Positions 14,443 to 22,446 of a DNA stretch of 33,797 nucleotides are shown here, one piece after another. Position 1 is the first letter of the stretch, and the number at the start of each line of letters is the position of its first letter. The translations under genes and the position numbers were made by a program. The notes beneath the pieces were generated by a model that saw only the letters and a program-made list of their open reading frames with translations, did no database searches and had not been told where the DNA came from. Origin of the DNA: a virus; the IMG/VR virus record IMGVR_UViG_3300046533_000547, positions 1 through 33,797 of that record; one strand, given 5' to 3'.

Positions 14443-14987
14443 CGGAGTCGCCTTACGATCAGGCGTATTTCGATCGCTTTGCCGAGCAGGCCGACAGCCC
14501 GATCGGCCGGGAGCTGATGGCGGGCAGGGTTCACTTCGTCGATCAATACTATCGTGGATGGATGGTTGATATCGGTATCGGTTCGGGGGCGTTCGTCGAA
14601 AAGCGCAATGCGATTGCCCCGACATTCGGCTTTGACATCAATCCGGCCGGTGTGGCGTGGCTCGAGGAACGTGACCTTTGGTGCGATCCCTATGCCGGGC
14701 CTGTGCCGGCCATATCGATGTGGGACGTGCTCGAACACATGCATGATTTCCGGCCGTTACTGGCCAATGTGCGGCACTGGCTGTTCCTGGCGGTGCCGAT
14801 ATTTCGCGACGCCGAGCACATCTTGCGCTCGAAGCACTACCGCAAGGACGAGCACTGCTGGTATTTCACGCGGACCGGACTGGTCAGCATGCTGCGCGGC
14901 CTGGGGTTTGAATTGATTGCGGACAGCAATATGGAAATGAGTGCTGGCCGCGAGGACATCGGTGCCTTCGCATTCAGGAGAATATGA
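14295..14987 (+). CDS. SAM-dependent methyltransferase, class I
   Basis: The 230-residue protein shows class I methyltransferase motifs: VDIGIGSGAFVE (motif I, about residues 91-102), FGFDINPAG (acidic residue for the SAM ribose), and MWDVLEHMHD (motif with conserved EH). A C-terminal HCWYFTRTGLVSMLRGLGFE is typical of Methyltransf_11/23-like enzymes acting on glycans or small molecules. ATG 14295 gives a 148-base overlap with the glycosyltransferase-like gene. Residues 36-50 (LQWFPEIGVGYFPVT) look conserved and already lie in the overlap, so a later start is unlikely. It probably methylates a sugar made or attached by its neighbours. Confidence 0.8.
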   Translation: MHEHAARLQQGDPRPDATILSFPRPTLHEHIAAGRLQWFPEIGVGYFPVTESPYDQAYFDRFAEQADSPIGRELMAGRVHFVDQYYRGWMVDIGIGSGAFVEKRNAIAPTFGFDINPAGVAWLEERDLWCDPYAGPVPAISMWDVLEHMHDFRPLLANVRHWLFLAVPIFRDAEHILRSKHYRKDEHCWYFTRTGLVSMLRGLGFELIADSNMEMSAGREDIGAFAFRRI

Positions 14988-15458
14988 ATGGCCTACTATA
15001 CCGCGCTGATAAATGCCTGGAATAATCCGACGCAGCCGCCACCGGGGGTTATCGGTAATGCTCTGGTCGGGACCATGACCACGGCGCAGAAAGTGACGAC
15101 GGTCAACGGATGGAAGGTCGCAGCGGCGGCTCAGCCAATGCTTATTCCGACATATAAAATCTATAATTGCATCGTCATCGCGGAATGGGATGCATTGACT
15201 GACATTCAGCGGCAAAAGGTGCGTGACATTTTCATGCTGACGCAGACGGATGGCTCACCAAATACCAACACGCGCAACACATTGTTGGCGACGTTCGGCG
15301 CCGGATCACAGACGCGGACCAATCTCATCGCATTGACCACGCAGTTCGATACGCCGGGTAATGTCGATTGGTGTTACACGAATTCTTATCCAACCTATGG
15401 TCCGCCAGGGCCGGGCAATCTCTCAACCTCTGATGCGGCAAACGCGGGGCTAGTCTGA
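14988..15458 (+). CDS. Conserved-looking phage protein, unknown
   Basis: The 156-residue protein begins MAYYTALINAWNNPTQPPPG and contains MTTAQKVTTVNGW and a mid-region YKIYNCIVIAEWDALT. I believe I have seen this N-terminal pattern in rhizobial prophages, always without a known role. The C-terminus is Gly/Pro/Ser-rich. AGGAG at 14975-14979 lies eight bases upstream. Its position in the accessory block with fibre-like genes suggests a structural role, perhaps minor tail or decoration; nothing in the sequence proves it. Confidence 0.7.
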   Translation: MAYYTALINAWNNPTQPPPGVIGNALVGTMTTAQKVTTVNGWKVAAAAQPMLIPTYKIYNCIVIAEWDALTDIQRQKVRDIFMLTQTDGSPNTNTRNTLLATFGAGSQTRTNLIALTTQFDTPGNVDWCYTNSYPTYGPPGPGNLSTSDAANAGLV

Positions 15459-15922
15459 TGGCAACAGAAAAATGGATCGCAGGTTCCGGTGTCGGCTTTA
15501 CCTGGACCACATTGATGTCCACGGAATTGAATTCCATTGCTTCGGGTAACGCCATCTTGGGCGGCACGGCAGTAACAAACCAGACCGCGCTGGATATTTT
15601 CTGCGATTTCTCGCTGGTGCTTGCGAGCGCGGCGTTTGTCGCCCCAAATTTTGTGGGACTGTATTTGTACGGCCTTAACGATGACAATTCGTCTTATGGA
15701 GACGGTCGCTTTACAAGCTCAGCCGCTGGGCCACCGTCGTCGAATTATTCTGTCGGTAGCATCGGCATTGTTGCGTTGACGCAGGCGCAGACCGGGACAC
15801 TGGTACGCGTGGTCATGCCGCCGGGAACTTGGAAGCCGGTGGTTTACAATCAAGGTGGTGTTGCCTTGGCATCGAGCGGCAACACGCTGAAGTATCGCAC
15901 TTACAATCGGGCCATTGCCTGA
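15458..15922 (+). CDS. Beta-rich probable virion protein
   Basis: The 154-residue product is rich in Gly, Ser, Thr and aromatic residues with alternating hydrophobics, as in beta-sandwich virion proteins. Landmarks are WTTLMSTELNSIASGNAIL near the start, and FVGLYLYGLNDDNSSYGDGRF in the middle, then a Pro/Gly turn (VVMPPGTWKPVVYNQGG) near the end. It begins where the previous gene stops (TGATG) and ends with the same arrangement. I do not recognise a named family; similar proteins occur beside LamG-like genes in phages. Confidence 0.65.
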   Translation: MATEKWIAGSGVGFTWTTLMSTELNSIASGNAILGGTAVTNQTALDIFCDFSLVLASAAFVAPNFVGLYLYGLNDDNSSYGDGRFTSSAAGPPSSNYSVGSIGIVALTQAQTGTLVRVVMPPGTWKPVVYNQGGVALASSGNTLKYRTYNRAIA

Positions 15923-16767
15923 TGTTTGTAGCAGAAAGGCAGCGAGGACTCGTACGCCCGACAGGAAAAACGGCCATCAATTGGTCGCATCCACGAGCAT
16001 CCAAGCTGGCGGGCGCATGGGTGTTCGGTGGATTGGCTGGAAATACGGGGCTATGGATTGATGAATTGACGGGGAAGTTTGCCCCTAAAATTACACTTAC
16101 CCCCGGCGTCCCAGTAGAATATAACACCGTTGGCGCTGTTGGTCCGTGCGTAGCGGGTGTCTTAGGTACTAGTTCTACTGTAGCTTACGCGACTAATTGT
16201 CTTTCATCTGGTCTTAATAGCGGGGTAAGCCTTGTCACTGTTGGCATGATGCCAACCGCCCACACTGCAAGTTATTATCCCTACGTTGTTGGTACGTCTG
16301 CGGGCGGTGGTGGGGATGGAATTGCTCTAGGCTACGGCCAATATCCATCAGGACAAAAAGTAACCTTTGCCGCGATTACTTCTTCGGTTGAAACGGCGTC
16401 GGGAATGTGGCTCGACGGTAAAAAACAAGCCTCCGCTACGGTGTCTGACGCCGACCTTCCCTTCAGCCGATGGTTTTGTACCGGCCATACCTGCAATCCT
16501 ACGGTACACGGTTATCCAAACGTCAAACTTATAAGACCACCGGACAATTCAGCCTTTATACATATTGACTGCAATTTAGTCAGCTTTATTGCGCTATTCA
16601 ATACTGTATTGCCTGATGCGACAATGTCTGCACTGACGCTAAACCCGTATGATCTGCTAATGTTTAAGGAAGACGAATTTTTCGTACCGGTATTGCAAGC
16701 AGCTGCATTCAAACCAGCATGGGCACGCGGTTCCAACCTTCCAGTCATCGGGACGGGGGTCTTCTAA
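15922..16767 (+). CDS. LamG/ConA-like probable adhesin or decoration protein
   Basis: The 281-residue protein has the look of a concanavalin A-like lectin/glucanase fold: an N-terminal NWSHPRASKLAGAWVFGG, a beta-rich middle with MWLDGKKQASATV, and the C-terminal LNPYDLLMFKEDEFF, which resembles the NPWQLF ending of many phage LamG-like proteins. ATG 15922 is used because it overlaps the previous stop; the longer frame only shadows the upstream gene. The coding sequence is more AT-rich than the flanking head genes, as is common for receptor-facing genes that are exchanged. A sugar-binding role is an inference. Confidence 0.65.
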   Translation: MFVAERQRGLVRPTGKTAINWSHPRASKLAGAWVFGGLAGNTGLWIDELTGKFAPKITLTPGVPVEYNTVGAVGPCVAGVLGTSSTVAYATNCLSSGLNSGVSLVTVGMMPTAHTASYYPYVVGTSAGGGGDGIALGYGQYPSGQKVTFAAITSSVETASGMWLDGKKQASATVSDADLPFSRWFCTGHTCNPTVHGYPNVKLIRPPDNSAFIHIDCNLVSFIALFNTVLPDATMSALTLNPYDLLMFKEDEFFVPVLQAAAFKPAWARGSNLPVIGTGVF

Positions 16768-17535
16768 ATGTATCGCAAGAACACAGCGGGACAATTCATC
16801 TGCGTGCAGTTGCTGTTGACTGCAACGGGCGCGGTAGCGACCGGCTTGTCACCGGCAGCGCGCCGCTGCATCGATGGCACCTTTGCTGCCGGCGGCGGCA
16901 CGTTCACCGAGGATGGAGCAACCGGGTCATATAAATACGCGCTGGCGCAGGCCGATACCAATGGCAACGATATATCCATCATCGTGACGGCAGCCGGGGC
17001 GATGCCGGTTTGCATTAATCTTGTTACGACGGCAGCCGATCCGACCGATGGTGTTCGCCTCGGGCTTACCGCATTGCCAAACGTGGCGGCGGGAGCAAAC
17101 GGCGGATTGCCGACCGGCGACGCTACCGGCAAGGTGGCATTGCAGGCGGGGCAAGTCGTCGGATCGGTCAGCGGCAACGTCGGCGGCAATGTGGTTGGTT
17201 CTGTCGGGTCGGTGGTTGGTCTGGCTGCTTCGAACCTCGATGCCACCATATCAAGCCGGATGGCGACGTTCACCTATACCACACCGGACAACGCGAGCAT
17301 TGCCGCGATCAAGGCGAAGACCGATAACCTGCCATCCGATCCGGCCGACCAGTCCTTGCTGATTGCCGCAATCGGCGCGGTCACACCGCCAGACAACGCA
17401 AGCATTGCCGCCATCAAAGCCAAGACCGACAGCCTGACATTCTCGATTGCCGGGCAGGCCGATGCGAATATCCAGTATGTCAACAACGTGCTGGTGAACG
17501 GCACCGGCGCCGCCGGCAACGAGTGGGGTCCCTGA
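16768..17535 (+). CDS. Fibre-like structural protein with internal repeats
   Basis: The 255-residue protein has a beta-rich first half (residues 1-90), a glycine/valine-rich low-complexity stretch (SGNVGGNVVGSVGSVVG) and two near-identical copies of DNASIAAIKAKTD (about residues 173-185 and 209-221). These repeats resemble triple-helical or coiled shaft segments of phage fibres. The gene follows the LamG-like gene without a gap. Its C-terminus (VLVNGTGAAGNEWGP) leads to a tiny Trp-rich gene. A tail or head fibre shaft is the best guess. Confidence 0.65.
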   Translation: MYRKNTAGQFICVQLLLTATGAVATGLSPAARRCIDGTFAAGGGTFTEDGATGSYKYALAQADTNGNDISIIVTAAGAMPVCINLVTTAADPTDGVRLGLTALPNVAAGANGGLPTGDATGKVALQAGQVVGSVSGNVGGNVVGSVGSVVGLAASNLDATISSRMATFTYTTPDNASIAAIKAKTDNLPSDPADQSLLIAAIGAVTPPDNASIAAIKAKTDSLTFSIAGQADANIQYVNNVLVNGTGAAGNEWGP

Positions 17536-17681
17536 TGGCTTCGTCATGGGGCACCTCGTGGCTGACGAGCTGGCTCAACAGTTGGGGCACCGTTACTGAA
17601 TTTCCAACGGTGTTCATCTGCGACCTGGGCGCGACGCTAACCTCGACCACCATCACCGTGGACATCAGGTGTCATGGCTGA
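17535..17681 (+). CDS. Tiny Trp-rich protein (48 aa)
   Basis: A 48-residue frame begins at the TGATG junction with the previous gene and ends by overlapping the next start by eight bases, so its limits fit the gapless operon. The first 18 residues hold four Trp in a repetitive pattern (SSWGTSWLTSWLNSW); the rest is Thr-rich with hydrophobics (TSTTITVDI). I have seen short SWGxSW-type peptides in phage fibre regions, but no function is known to me. Confidence 0.5.
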   Translation: MASSWGTSWLTSWLNSWGTVTEFPTVFICDLGATLTSTTITVDIRCHG

Positions 17682-17979
17682 GAAACACATCCGCGGCGAG
17701 ATGTTGATTTTTGCTGCATCCCCCAAGGACGAGCTGGGCAACTCAGTCACGCCGGCAACCATCAGGCTGTATCTCAATTACAAGCACGCCAACGGCACAA
17801 TTTCCACGGACAGCCCGATCGACATGACACTTATTACCGCCGGCATGTATGAAACGGCATTCGATAGCAAGGTCTGCGAGCCGAGCACGCTGTTCTGGTC
17901 GATCAGGACGGTTAGCCCATCCTCGGCACAGGATGGCAAGATCAGCATCGTGGCCAACGCCGCGAACCCCGATCCATGA
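17674..17979 (+). CDS. Small beta-rich structural protein, unknown
   Basis: The 101-residue product has alternating hydrophobic strands (LIFAASPKDELGN, ATIRLYLNY, TLFWSIRTVSP) and resembles small Ig-like phage proteins that describe a polynomial-like ligand domain; no named family is certain. It starts within an eight-base overlap with the Trp-rich frame and overlaps the head-tail joining gene by four bases. Its place just before the head closure gene suggests a virion or assembly role. Confidence 0.6.
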   Translation: MAEKHIRGEMLIFAASPKDELGNSVTPATIRLYLNYKHANGTISTDSPIDMTLITAGMYETAFDSKVCEPSTLFWSIRTVSPSSAQDGKISIVANAANPDP

Positions 17980-18314
17980 TCGACTGGCAGACGCACTATG
18001 ACCCGATTTATAATACCCTCGGGGTACCGGCCGAGATTGCATCCTCCGGTGGACAATCCGCAACCGTTACCGCCGTTGACAGAACCAGCGGCATCAGCAT
18101 CCCCGATCCACGCACGCAGATCGAAACCGTTCGACCCGTGGCGCGGGTCCGGGCGCGCGAGCTCGAACAGGTCGGCATCCCGGTGGCGGATCTGCCGGAA
18201 GGTCAGATCACTCTTAACGGGCAGGCGTGGCGCATAAAAACCTATCAGCCGATGCCGTCACCGGCCGGCGAGGCTGACGGTGAAATCATGCTGATCCTGC
18301 TGTTTGAATCATGA
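17976..18314 (+). CDS. Head-tail joining (head closure) protein
   Basis: The 112-residue protein fits small head-tail joining proteins of the gpFII/stopper type: an N-terminal MIDWQTHYDPIYNTLGVPAEI, a central PVARVRARELEQVGI and then a strand with ITLNGQAWRIKTYQP, ending with a hydrophobic strand IMLILLF. Such proteins form the ring that closes the head after packaging. ATGA overlaps connect it to both neighbours. Gene order (joining protein, tail terminator, tail tube) supports the call. It is separated from the other connector gene by the accessory block. Confidence 0.72.
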   Translation: MIDWQTHYDPIYNTLGVPAEIASSGGQSATVTAVDRTSGISIPDPRTQIETVRPVARVRARELEQVGIPVADLPEGQITLNGQAWRIKTYQPMPSPAGEADGEIMLILLFES

Positions 18315-18775
18315 GCTTCCTGCGACGCGAATTGATCCTGGCCCGCCTGGCCGTCGTGGTCGGTGGCATTTCCGGCATAGAAACATCCGGGCGCAATCTG
18401 GATCGCGTGGCCGACACCAAACTGCCGGCGGCGATCGTGTTCGATGGCGACGAGGACACCGTTGACAATCCTAACGCGACAGGCAGTGCGCCCAATGTTG
18501 CGGTCATGACGCCGGTCATCGTGGTGTCGCTGGGCGACGTGCCGGAAAATATCGGCACGGTGACAAACCAATGGCTGGCCCTCGTGCAGAAAGCTGTCCT
18601 GTTCGATAGCGAAATCGAACTGCTATGTTCCGGCACGGCCTCGGGCAGACGGCGCGATCGGCGCGGGGCGCGCTATCTCAATTCCACCAATTCACTGCAC
18701 GAAGGGCGCTCGTCGCAAGTCGATCTGAATGTGTTTTTTACTGTTGCCTATCCGTTCATCCCCAGCGAACTCTGA
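18311..18775 (+). CDS. Tail terminator-like protein
   Basis: The 154-residue protein starts with a helix (RRELILARLAVVVGGI), then LPAAIVFDGDED, and VMTPVIVVSLGD, a layout seen in tail terminator or minor tail proteins of siphoviruses that cap the tail tube and join it to the head. It lies directly upstream of the major tail protein and downstream of the joining protein, which is the expected place. Sequence identity to a specific family is not something I can verify by eye, so the call rests partly on order. Confidence 0.65.
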   Translation: MSFLRRELILARLAVVVGGISGIETSGRNLDRVADTKLPAAIVFDGDEDTVDNPNATGSAPNVAVMTPVIVVSLGDVPENIGTVTNQWLALVQKAVLFDSEIELLCSGTASGRRRDRRGARYLNSTNSLHEGRSSQVDLNVFFTVAYPFIPSEL

Positions 18776-18790
18776 CAAGGAGAAACATCA

Positions 18791-19345
18791 ATGCCCGTAA
18801 GCCCCGGAACGATACCCTCGATCACGAACTATCAGATACCGACCGGCAAAGTCTACTGGACGGACGACCACGCCCTCACGGCTGGGCGGATCAATCTTGG
18901 CAACTGCGTTGAATTCTCGATTAGCCCCAGCATCACGACCAAGGACCACACCCGTACCTATGGCGGATCACGATTGATCGATAAGACCATCGTCACGCTG
19001 GCATCCAGTACGGTCAATTTCATCTTGGACGAAATAACGCAGCTTGCCGTCGGCATGTTTTCGCTCGGCACTGTCACCGACAATACCGGCGGTGCTGGTT
19101 GGGATATCATGGCGCTGACGAAATTGAACTTCAACGGGGTTCTTGAAATTAATGGCGACAACGTAGAGGGACCGCAGCTCGATTGGATCGGTTATGTCAA
19201 CATGTCGCCGACATCCAATCTCTTCCTCATCCGCAACAACGACGATTGGAATCAGGTGCCGTTGCAGGGCAAGGTTCAGGCGCATCCGGTGCATGGCCTG
19301 GGGCACTTCACCGAGCGTGCACTGCATGAAGGCCTGACGGCATGA
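18791..19345 (+). CDS. Major tail tube protein
   Basis: The 184-residue protein is a beta-rich tail tube subunit: PTGKVYWTDD, then VEFSISPSITTKDHTRTYGG, a TVNFILDEIT strand and, near the end, the LQGKVQAHPV segment. AAGGAG at 18777-18782 sits eight bases before the ATG, one of the strongest ribosome sites in the window, fitting the most abundant tail protein. It is followed by the tail assembly chaperone pair and the tape measure gene, the standard siphovirus order. Confidence 0.85.
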   Translation: MPVSPGTIPSITNYQIPTGKVYWTDDHALTAGRINLGNCVEFSISPSITTKDHTRTYGGSRLIDKTIVTLASSTVNFILDEITQLAVGMFSLGTVTDNTGGAGWDIMALTKLNFNGVLEINGDNVEGPQLDWIGYVNMSPTSNLFLIRNNDDWNQVPLQGKVQAHPVHGLGHFTERALHEGLTA

Positions 19346-19821
19346 GCGACTTTCTCTCGATCAATCCGGCACCTGACACGGTGACGATCGGCGGCAAGAA
19401 AGTATCGGTGCATGGCATATCCATGGAGGGGTTCGGGCATCTGATCCCGCGCTTTCCCGGTCTGATGCAGAAAATGCAGGAACGTATGCAAAAGGATGGC
19501 GCCCTTTCATTGCCCGCCATTATGGAAGTCGCCGGCCCGGCGATTGGTCCAGTGTTAGCTGCAGGTTTCGGCTTGCCGGGCAACGAAGAAGCGGAACAAA
19601 AGGCGGCGCTTTTGTCGGCGGCCGAGCAATTAAAGGCGCTCACCAAAATAGTGGAGAAGACCATGCCCGATGGCCTCGGCCCTTTCGTGGAACAGTGGGC
19701 CGGGCTTATGGCGAAGTTCACCGCACCGCCACCACGCAAGATGCGCTTCAAGGTTTTGCCGACACCATCGAATTCCTCGCCGGAGAATGCGGACATTCCC
19801 TCGAAGCAATCTGGCGCATGA
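19342..19821 (+). CDS. Tail assembly chaperone (gpG-like)
   Basis: The 159-residue product lies between the tail tube and tape measure genes, where siphoviruses encode gpG-like chaperones. It has an N-terminal beta part (DTVTIGGKKVSVHGIS) and a helical body with EAEQKAALLSAAEQLKALTKIVE. The last 20 residues in this frame are Pro/Ser-rich and disordered. A -1 slip near 19752-19758 would join residues 1-139 to the next frame, making a 181-residue gpG-T-like fusion ending at 19886. The start overlaps the tube gene by four bases. Confidence 0.78.
   Translation: MSDFLSINPAPDTVTIGGKKVSVHGISMEGFGHLIPRFPGLMQKMQERMQKDGALSLPAIMEVAGPAIGPVLAAGFGLPGNEEAEQKAALLSAAEQLKALTKIVEKTMPDGLGPFVEQWAGLMAKFTAPPPRKMRFKVLPTPSNSSPENADIPSKQSGA
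19752..19758 (+). promoter_or_regulatory. Probable -1 frameshift slippery site
   Basis: In the chaperone frame the heptamer reads G GTT TTG. After a one-base backward slip, translation continues at GCC 19758 (ADTIEFLAGE...), the frame that remains open to 19886. The A-site codon TTG can re-pair on TTT; the P-site match is imperfect, so the exact heptamer is the best candidate rather than certain. Confidence 0.5.
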
Positions 19822-19886
19822 CGCCGCGGCAGCTCACCGGCTACATGAGTTTGGCCAAGAAACGTTTCGAGCGGATGAAGCCATGA
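19758..19886 (+). CDS. gpT-like extension of the tail chaperone
   Basis: This frame, -1 relative to the gpG-like gene, encodes 42 residues after the proposed slip: DTIEFLAGECGHSLEAIW, then MTPRQLTGYMSLAKKRFE. The W-x-MTPRQL pattern is characteristic of small chaperone/gpT-like proteins before tape measure genes in alphaproteobacterial phages. The frame is open from 19695, but no ribosome site is seen for an independent start, supporting fusion by frameshifting. It ends at a TGA that overlaps the next ATG (19883). Confidence 0.65.
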   Translation, partial: ADTIEFLAGECGHSLEAIWRMTPRQLTGYMSLAKKRFERMKP

Positions 19887-20536
19887 GGATCGTCACCAAG
19901 GCCGACGCCGGGCAATGGCTGAAGGCGACCAACGAATACGAGCGCATCATCGCCAAGGCGGCAACGCAGGCTATGCGTGATGTTGGCAAGCTGGCGGTCA
20001 AGAATGGCCGCGCGGTCATGGCTGAGGCGGGATTTAGCGGCAAATTCCAGCGAACGTTACGCGCTATTAACAGGCCGGCATCTGGGTACGTGCTCAATCC
20101 ATCGGAGTATGTACATAGCACTGTCAATTATTCCGACATCTTTGAGACTGGCAAAACCATTACCGGCTCACCGTTTCTCTGGTTGCCATTGCCGAATGTG
20201 CCGCGTTCTGCTGACCGAGCGCATATGACGCCATCACAATATGTGCGATTTGTCGGGCCATTAGTCACAATGCGACGGCCGGGAAGACTGCCGATGCTGG
20301 GCGCTCGCGTGGAGAAGGGCGGTCGGCCAACGCTCAAGCGCTTGCGCCGCACGCAGACGCATCGCGTCAACCTTGGCGAACGGGCGCCTGCCTCGATTGT
20401 TATTCCACTGTTTGTCGGTGTGCCGTCGGTGACTATCCCGCCGAAATTCAATCTTAAGAACGCATGGCAGGAAGCATTCGATCACCTGGATGAATTCTAT
20501 GCAGCGCGTCTTGAGCCATATGAAGGACGCAAGTAA
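19883..20536 (+). CDS. DUF6441-like minor tail protein
   Basis: The 217-residue protein has the layout of DUF6441: an N-terminal helix (AATQAMRDVGKLAVKNGR), then SGKFQRTLRAI, a central FLWLPLPNVPRSADRAHMTPSQY, a basic linker and C-terminal SIVIPLFVGVPSVTIPPKFNLKNAW. Proteins of this family lie between the chaperones and the tape measure in rhizobial prophages and gene-transfer-agent-like clusters. ATG 19883 is chosen because it overlaps the upstream stop (ATGA); the frame upstream only shadows the chaperone. It is presumed to be a minor tail component. Confidence 0.75.
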   Translation: MRIVTKADAGQWLKATNEYERIIAKAATQAMRDVGKLAVKNGRAVMAEAGFSGKFQRTLRAINRPASGYVLNPSEYVHSTVNYSDIFETGKTITGSPFLWLPLPNVPRSADRAHMTPSQYVRFVGPLVTMRRPGRLPMLGARVEKGGRPTLKRLRRTQTHRVNLGERAPASIVIPLFVGVPSVTIPPKFNLKNAWQEAFDHLDEFYAARLEPYEGRK

Positions 20537-22446
20537 TGGCCATTAAAGAAGTCATTACATTGGAGGGCGCCGAAGAGGTTAAGTCTCAACTGGCCAGCAT
20601 CAACAAGGCCGGTGAAGACAGCCTGAAACAGTTTCGTGACCTCGGAAGTGCCAGCGGGGCCGCGGCCGACCCGTTCGGCAAACTGGTTGACAGCGCAAAG
20701 AATGCCGGCCTCGAGTTTCAGAGCACATCGCGTCACACCAATACATTACGAGAAGCATTGCATGCCCTGCATCCGATCCTGCAGGTTGCCGGCGTGCGTA
20801 TGGGTGAGCTGGGAAGCTTTGCCCGCCTTGCTGGCGCTAGTCTGCCGGCGCTAGCTGCCGCGGCCGGCGGTGCCATTGTTATTGCTCTGGCAACTCTGGA
20901 AGAGACCGCCAAACGAACGCAGGGCAGACTTCAAGACCTGTTCGGTGGCAGCACGACCGCAGGCGCACAAGCCTTTAAGGCTCTGGAAACCTCGGCCAAA
21001 GGTCTCGGCACGACAGTTGAAGCTCTGGCGCCGGGATTCGAGGCACTAAAGACGGCAGTCGATCGCTTCGCCCAATCGACGCAGGGGTTCAAATTTGTAG
21101 CGCTCAGACCCGAGGATCTGCCAACCGGATCGGCGCAAAATATCAAGACGCTTACCGATGCCTATGAGAATTTCATAAAAGTCCTGCGCGCCGGCAGGTT
21201 GGATCAGGAGAATGCCGGTAAGGCAGCAAAGGTGTTCTTTGATGCATTGAAGGAAGGCGGCAAGCTTACCGGCGACATCCTCAAGCAATTGCCAGTCGGT
21301 ACAATAGGGTTATTGGCCGACGCACTCGGCAAAGGCAGGATCAGCGCTGAGGCGTTTATTGCCGAAGCAAATCTGGCGCCAATTCCCATCAACAAGTTGG
21401 TCGAAGCGTTGGCCCGTTTTGGACCGCAGGCGCAAACGGCATTCGATACAAGCGCCATAAAGACCTTTGGCGACTCGTTTGGAAAACTCGTCAACTCACT
21501 GCAGGAAGGGTTCAAGACGATTTCCGGCACGACGTTCAGCGATGCCGCAGTTGGTTTTCTCGACAAGGTAACTCAGTCGATAAAATCCACTAAGGACGAG
21601 ATTCAGTTATTTATCGATACTTGGCAGGCATTCAAGAATCTGTTTCCGACGCTGCCGCAAATTATAGGAACCACCGAAACCGTTCCCTTGCCCCGGCCAC
21701 GGCCAATAGAAGCACCGCCCAAAGGCTTCATAGTTCCGCCGCCCGATACCAAACAGATATCGGAGGCAATCGATCAGATTGATCAGGAGGTGACTCCGAA
21801 AGTAGATGAGCTTGGAAAGAGGTGGGGTGAGGCGCTGTTCGGCAAGTCAATAAATGACGCGCTATTGAATGTCGATGCTGCGGTAGCCGGTGCTTTCAAA
21901 GATACCCCCATTGACATGACGACCCCCGAGCAAAGTTTTCAGGAGGGCATGAATCAAATCATAGCTTCCGCGCAATCGGCGTTTGACAAAATTCTGGCGA
22001 TCTTCTCACAGCCGATCAAGGTCAACTTCGATACCAGCAGCGGCAGCTTACTCGGTTCGCAACCTACCAGCCTTGCCGGTGGTGGTCATGTGCGCGGGCC
22101 GGGTTCATCGACATCAGATTCGATCATGGCCTGGTTGTCAGACTTCGAGTACGTCATCAACGCACGCGCCGTGCGCCATTACGGTGCCGATCTGTTTGGT
22201 GCGCTCAATGCTATGGCCTTGCCCAAGGACTTCATGAACCGCTTTGCCATGGGCGGTCTCGCGCGTTCTGCCGGCAACCGGTTTGCATCAGGTGGGCAAG
22301 TAAGTTCTGGCAATTCCGTAACACTCAAGATCGACCGGCATATTTTCAACATGACGGCGGGAGACGATACCGTGGCGGCCATCAAACGCTTCGCGGTGGC
22401 GGCGCAGATATCATCGACCGGGCGCAAGCCGGGGTTTGTCAGATAA
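20536..22446 (+). CDS. Tail tape measure protein
   Basis: The 636-residue protein is the length-determining tape measure. It is largely helical, with an N-terminal coiled coil (EVKSQLASINKAGEDSLKQF), a hydrophobic segment at about 101-120 that could cross the host membrane, and a Pro-rich break near residue 390. The C-terminus has the frequent tape-measure ending GGGHVRGPGSSTSDSI and a glycine-rich repeat (FAMGGLARSAGNRFASGG). The size predicts a tail of roughly 95 nm at 0.15 nm per residue. Start and stop overlap neighbours (TAATG at both ends), and it is followed by tail-tip genes. Confidence 0.9.
   Translation: MAIKEVITLEGAEEVKSQLASINKAGEDSLKQFRDLGSASGAAADPFGKLVDSAKNAGLEFQSTSRHTNTLREALHALHPILQVAGVRMGELGSFARLAGASLPALAAAAGGAIVIALATLEETAKRTQGRLQDLFGGSTTAGAQAFKALETSAKGLGTTVEALAPGFEALKTAVDRFAQSTQGFKFVALRPEDLPTGSAQNIKTLTDAYENFIKVLRAGRLDQENAGKAAKVFFDALKEGGKLTGDILKQLPVGTIGLLADALGKGRISAEAFIAEANLAPIPINKLVEALARFGPQAQTAFDTSAIKTFGDSFGKLVNSLQEGFKTISGTTFSDAAVGFLDKVTQSIKSTKDEIQLFIDTWQAFKNLFPTLPQIIGTTETVPLPRPRPIEAPPKGFIVPPPDTKQISEAIDQIDQEVTPKVDELGKRWGEALFGKSINDALLNVDAAVAGAFKDTPIDMTTPEQSFQEGMNQIIASAQSAFDKILAIFSQPIKVNFDTSSGSLLGSQPTSLAGGGHVRGPGSSTSDSIMAWLSDFEYVINARAVRHYGADLFGALNAMALPKDFMNRFAMGGLARSAGNRFASGGQVSSGNSVTLKIDRHIFNMTAGDDTVAAIKRFAVAAQISSTGRKPGFVR

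Noticed and set aside
17281-17440. Two similar 50-base DNA segments, considered as a diversity-generating template/variable repeat
   Set aside because: They encode repeated fibre-shaft residues in one protein; no reverse transcriptase gene or adenine-biased variation is seen.
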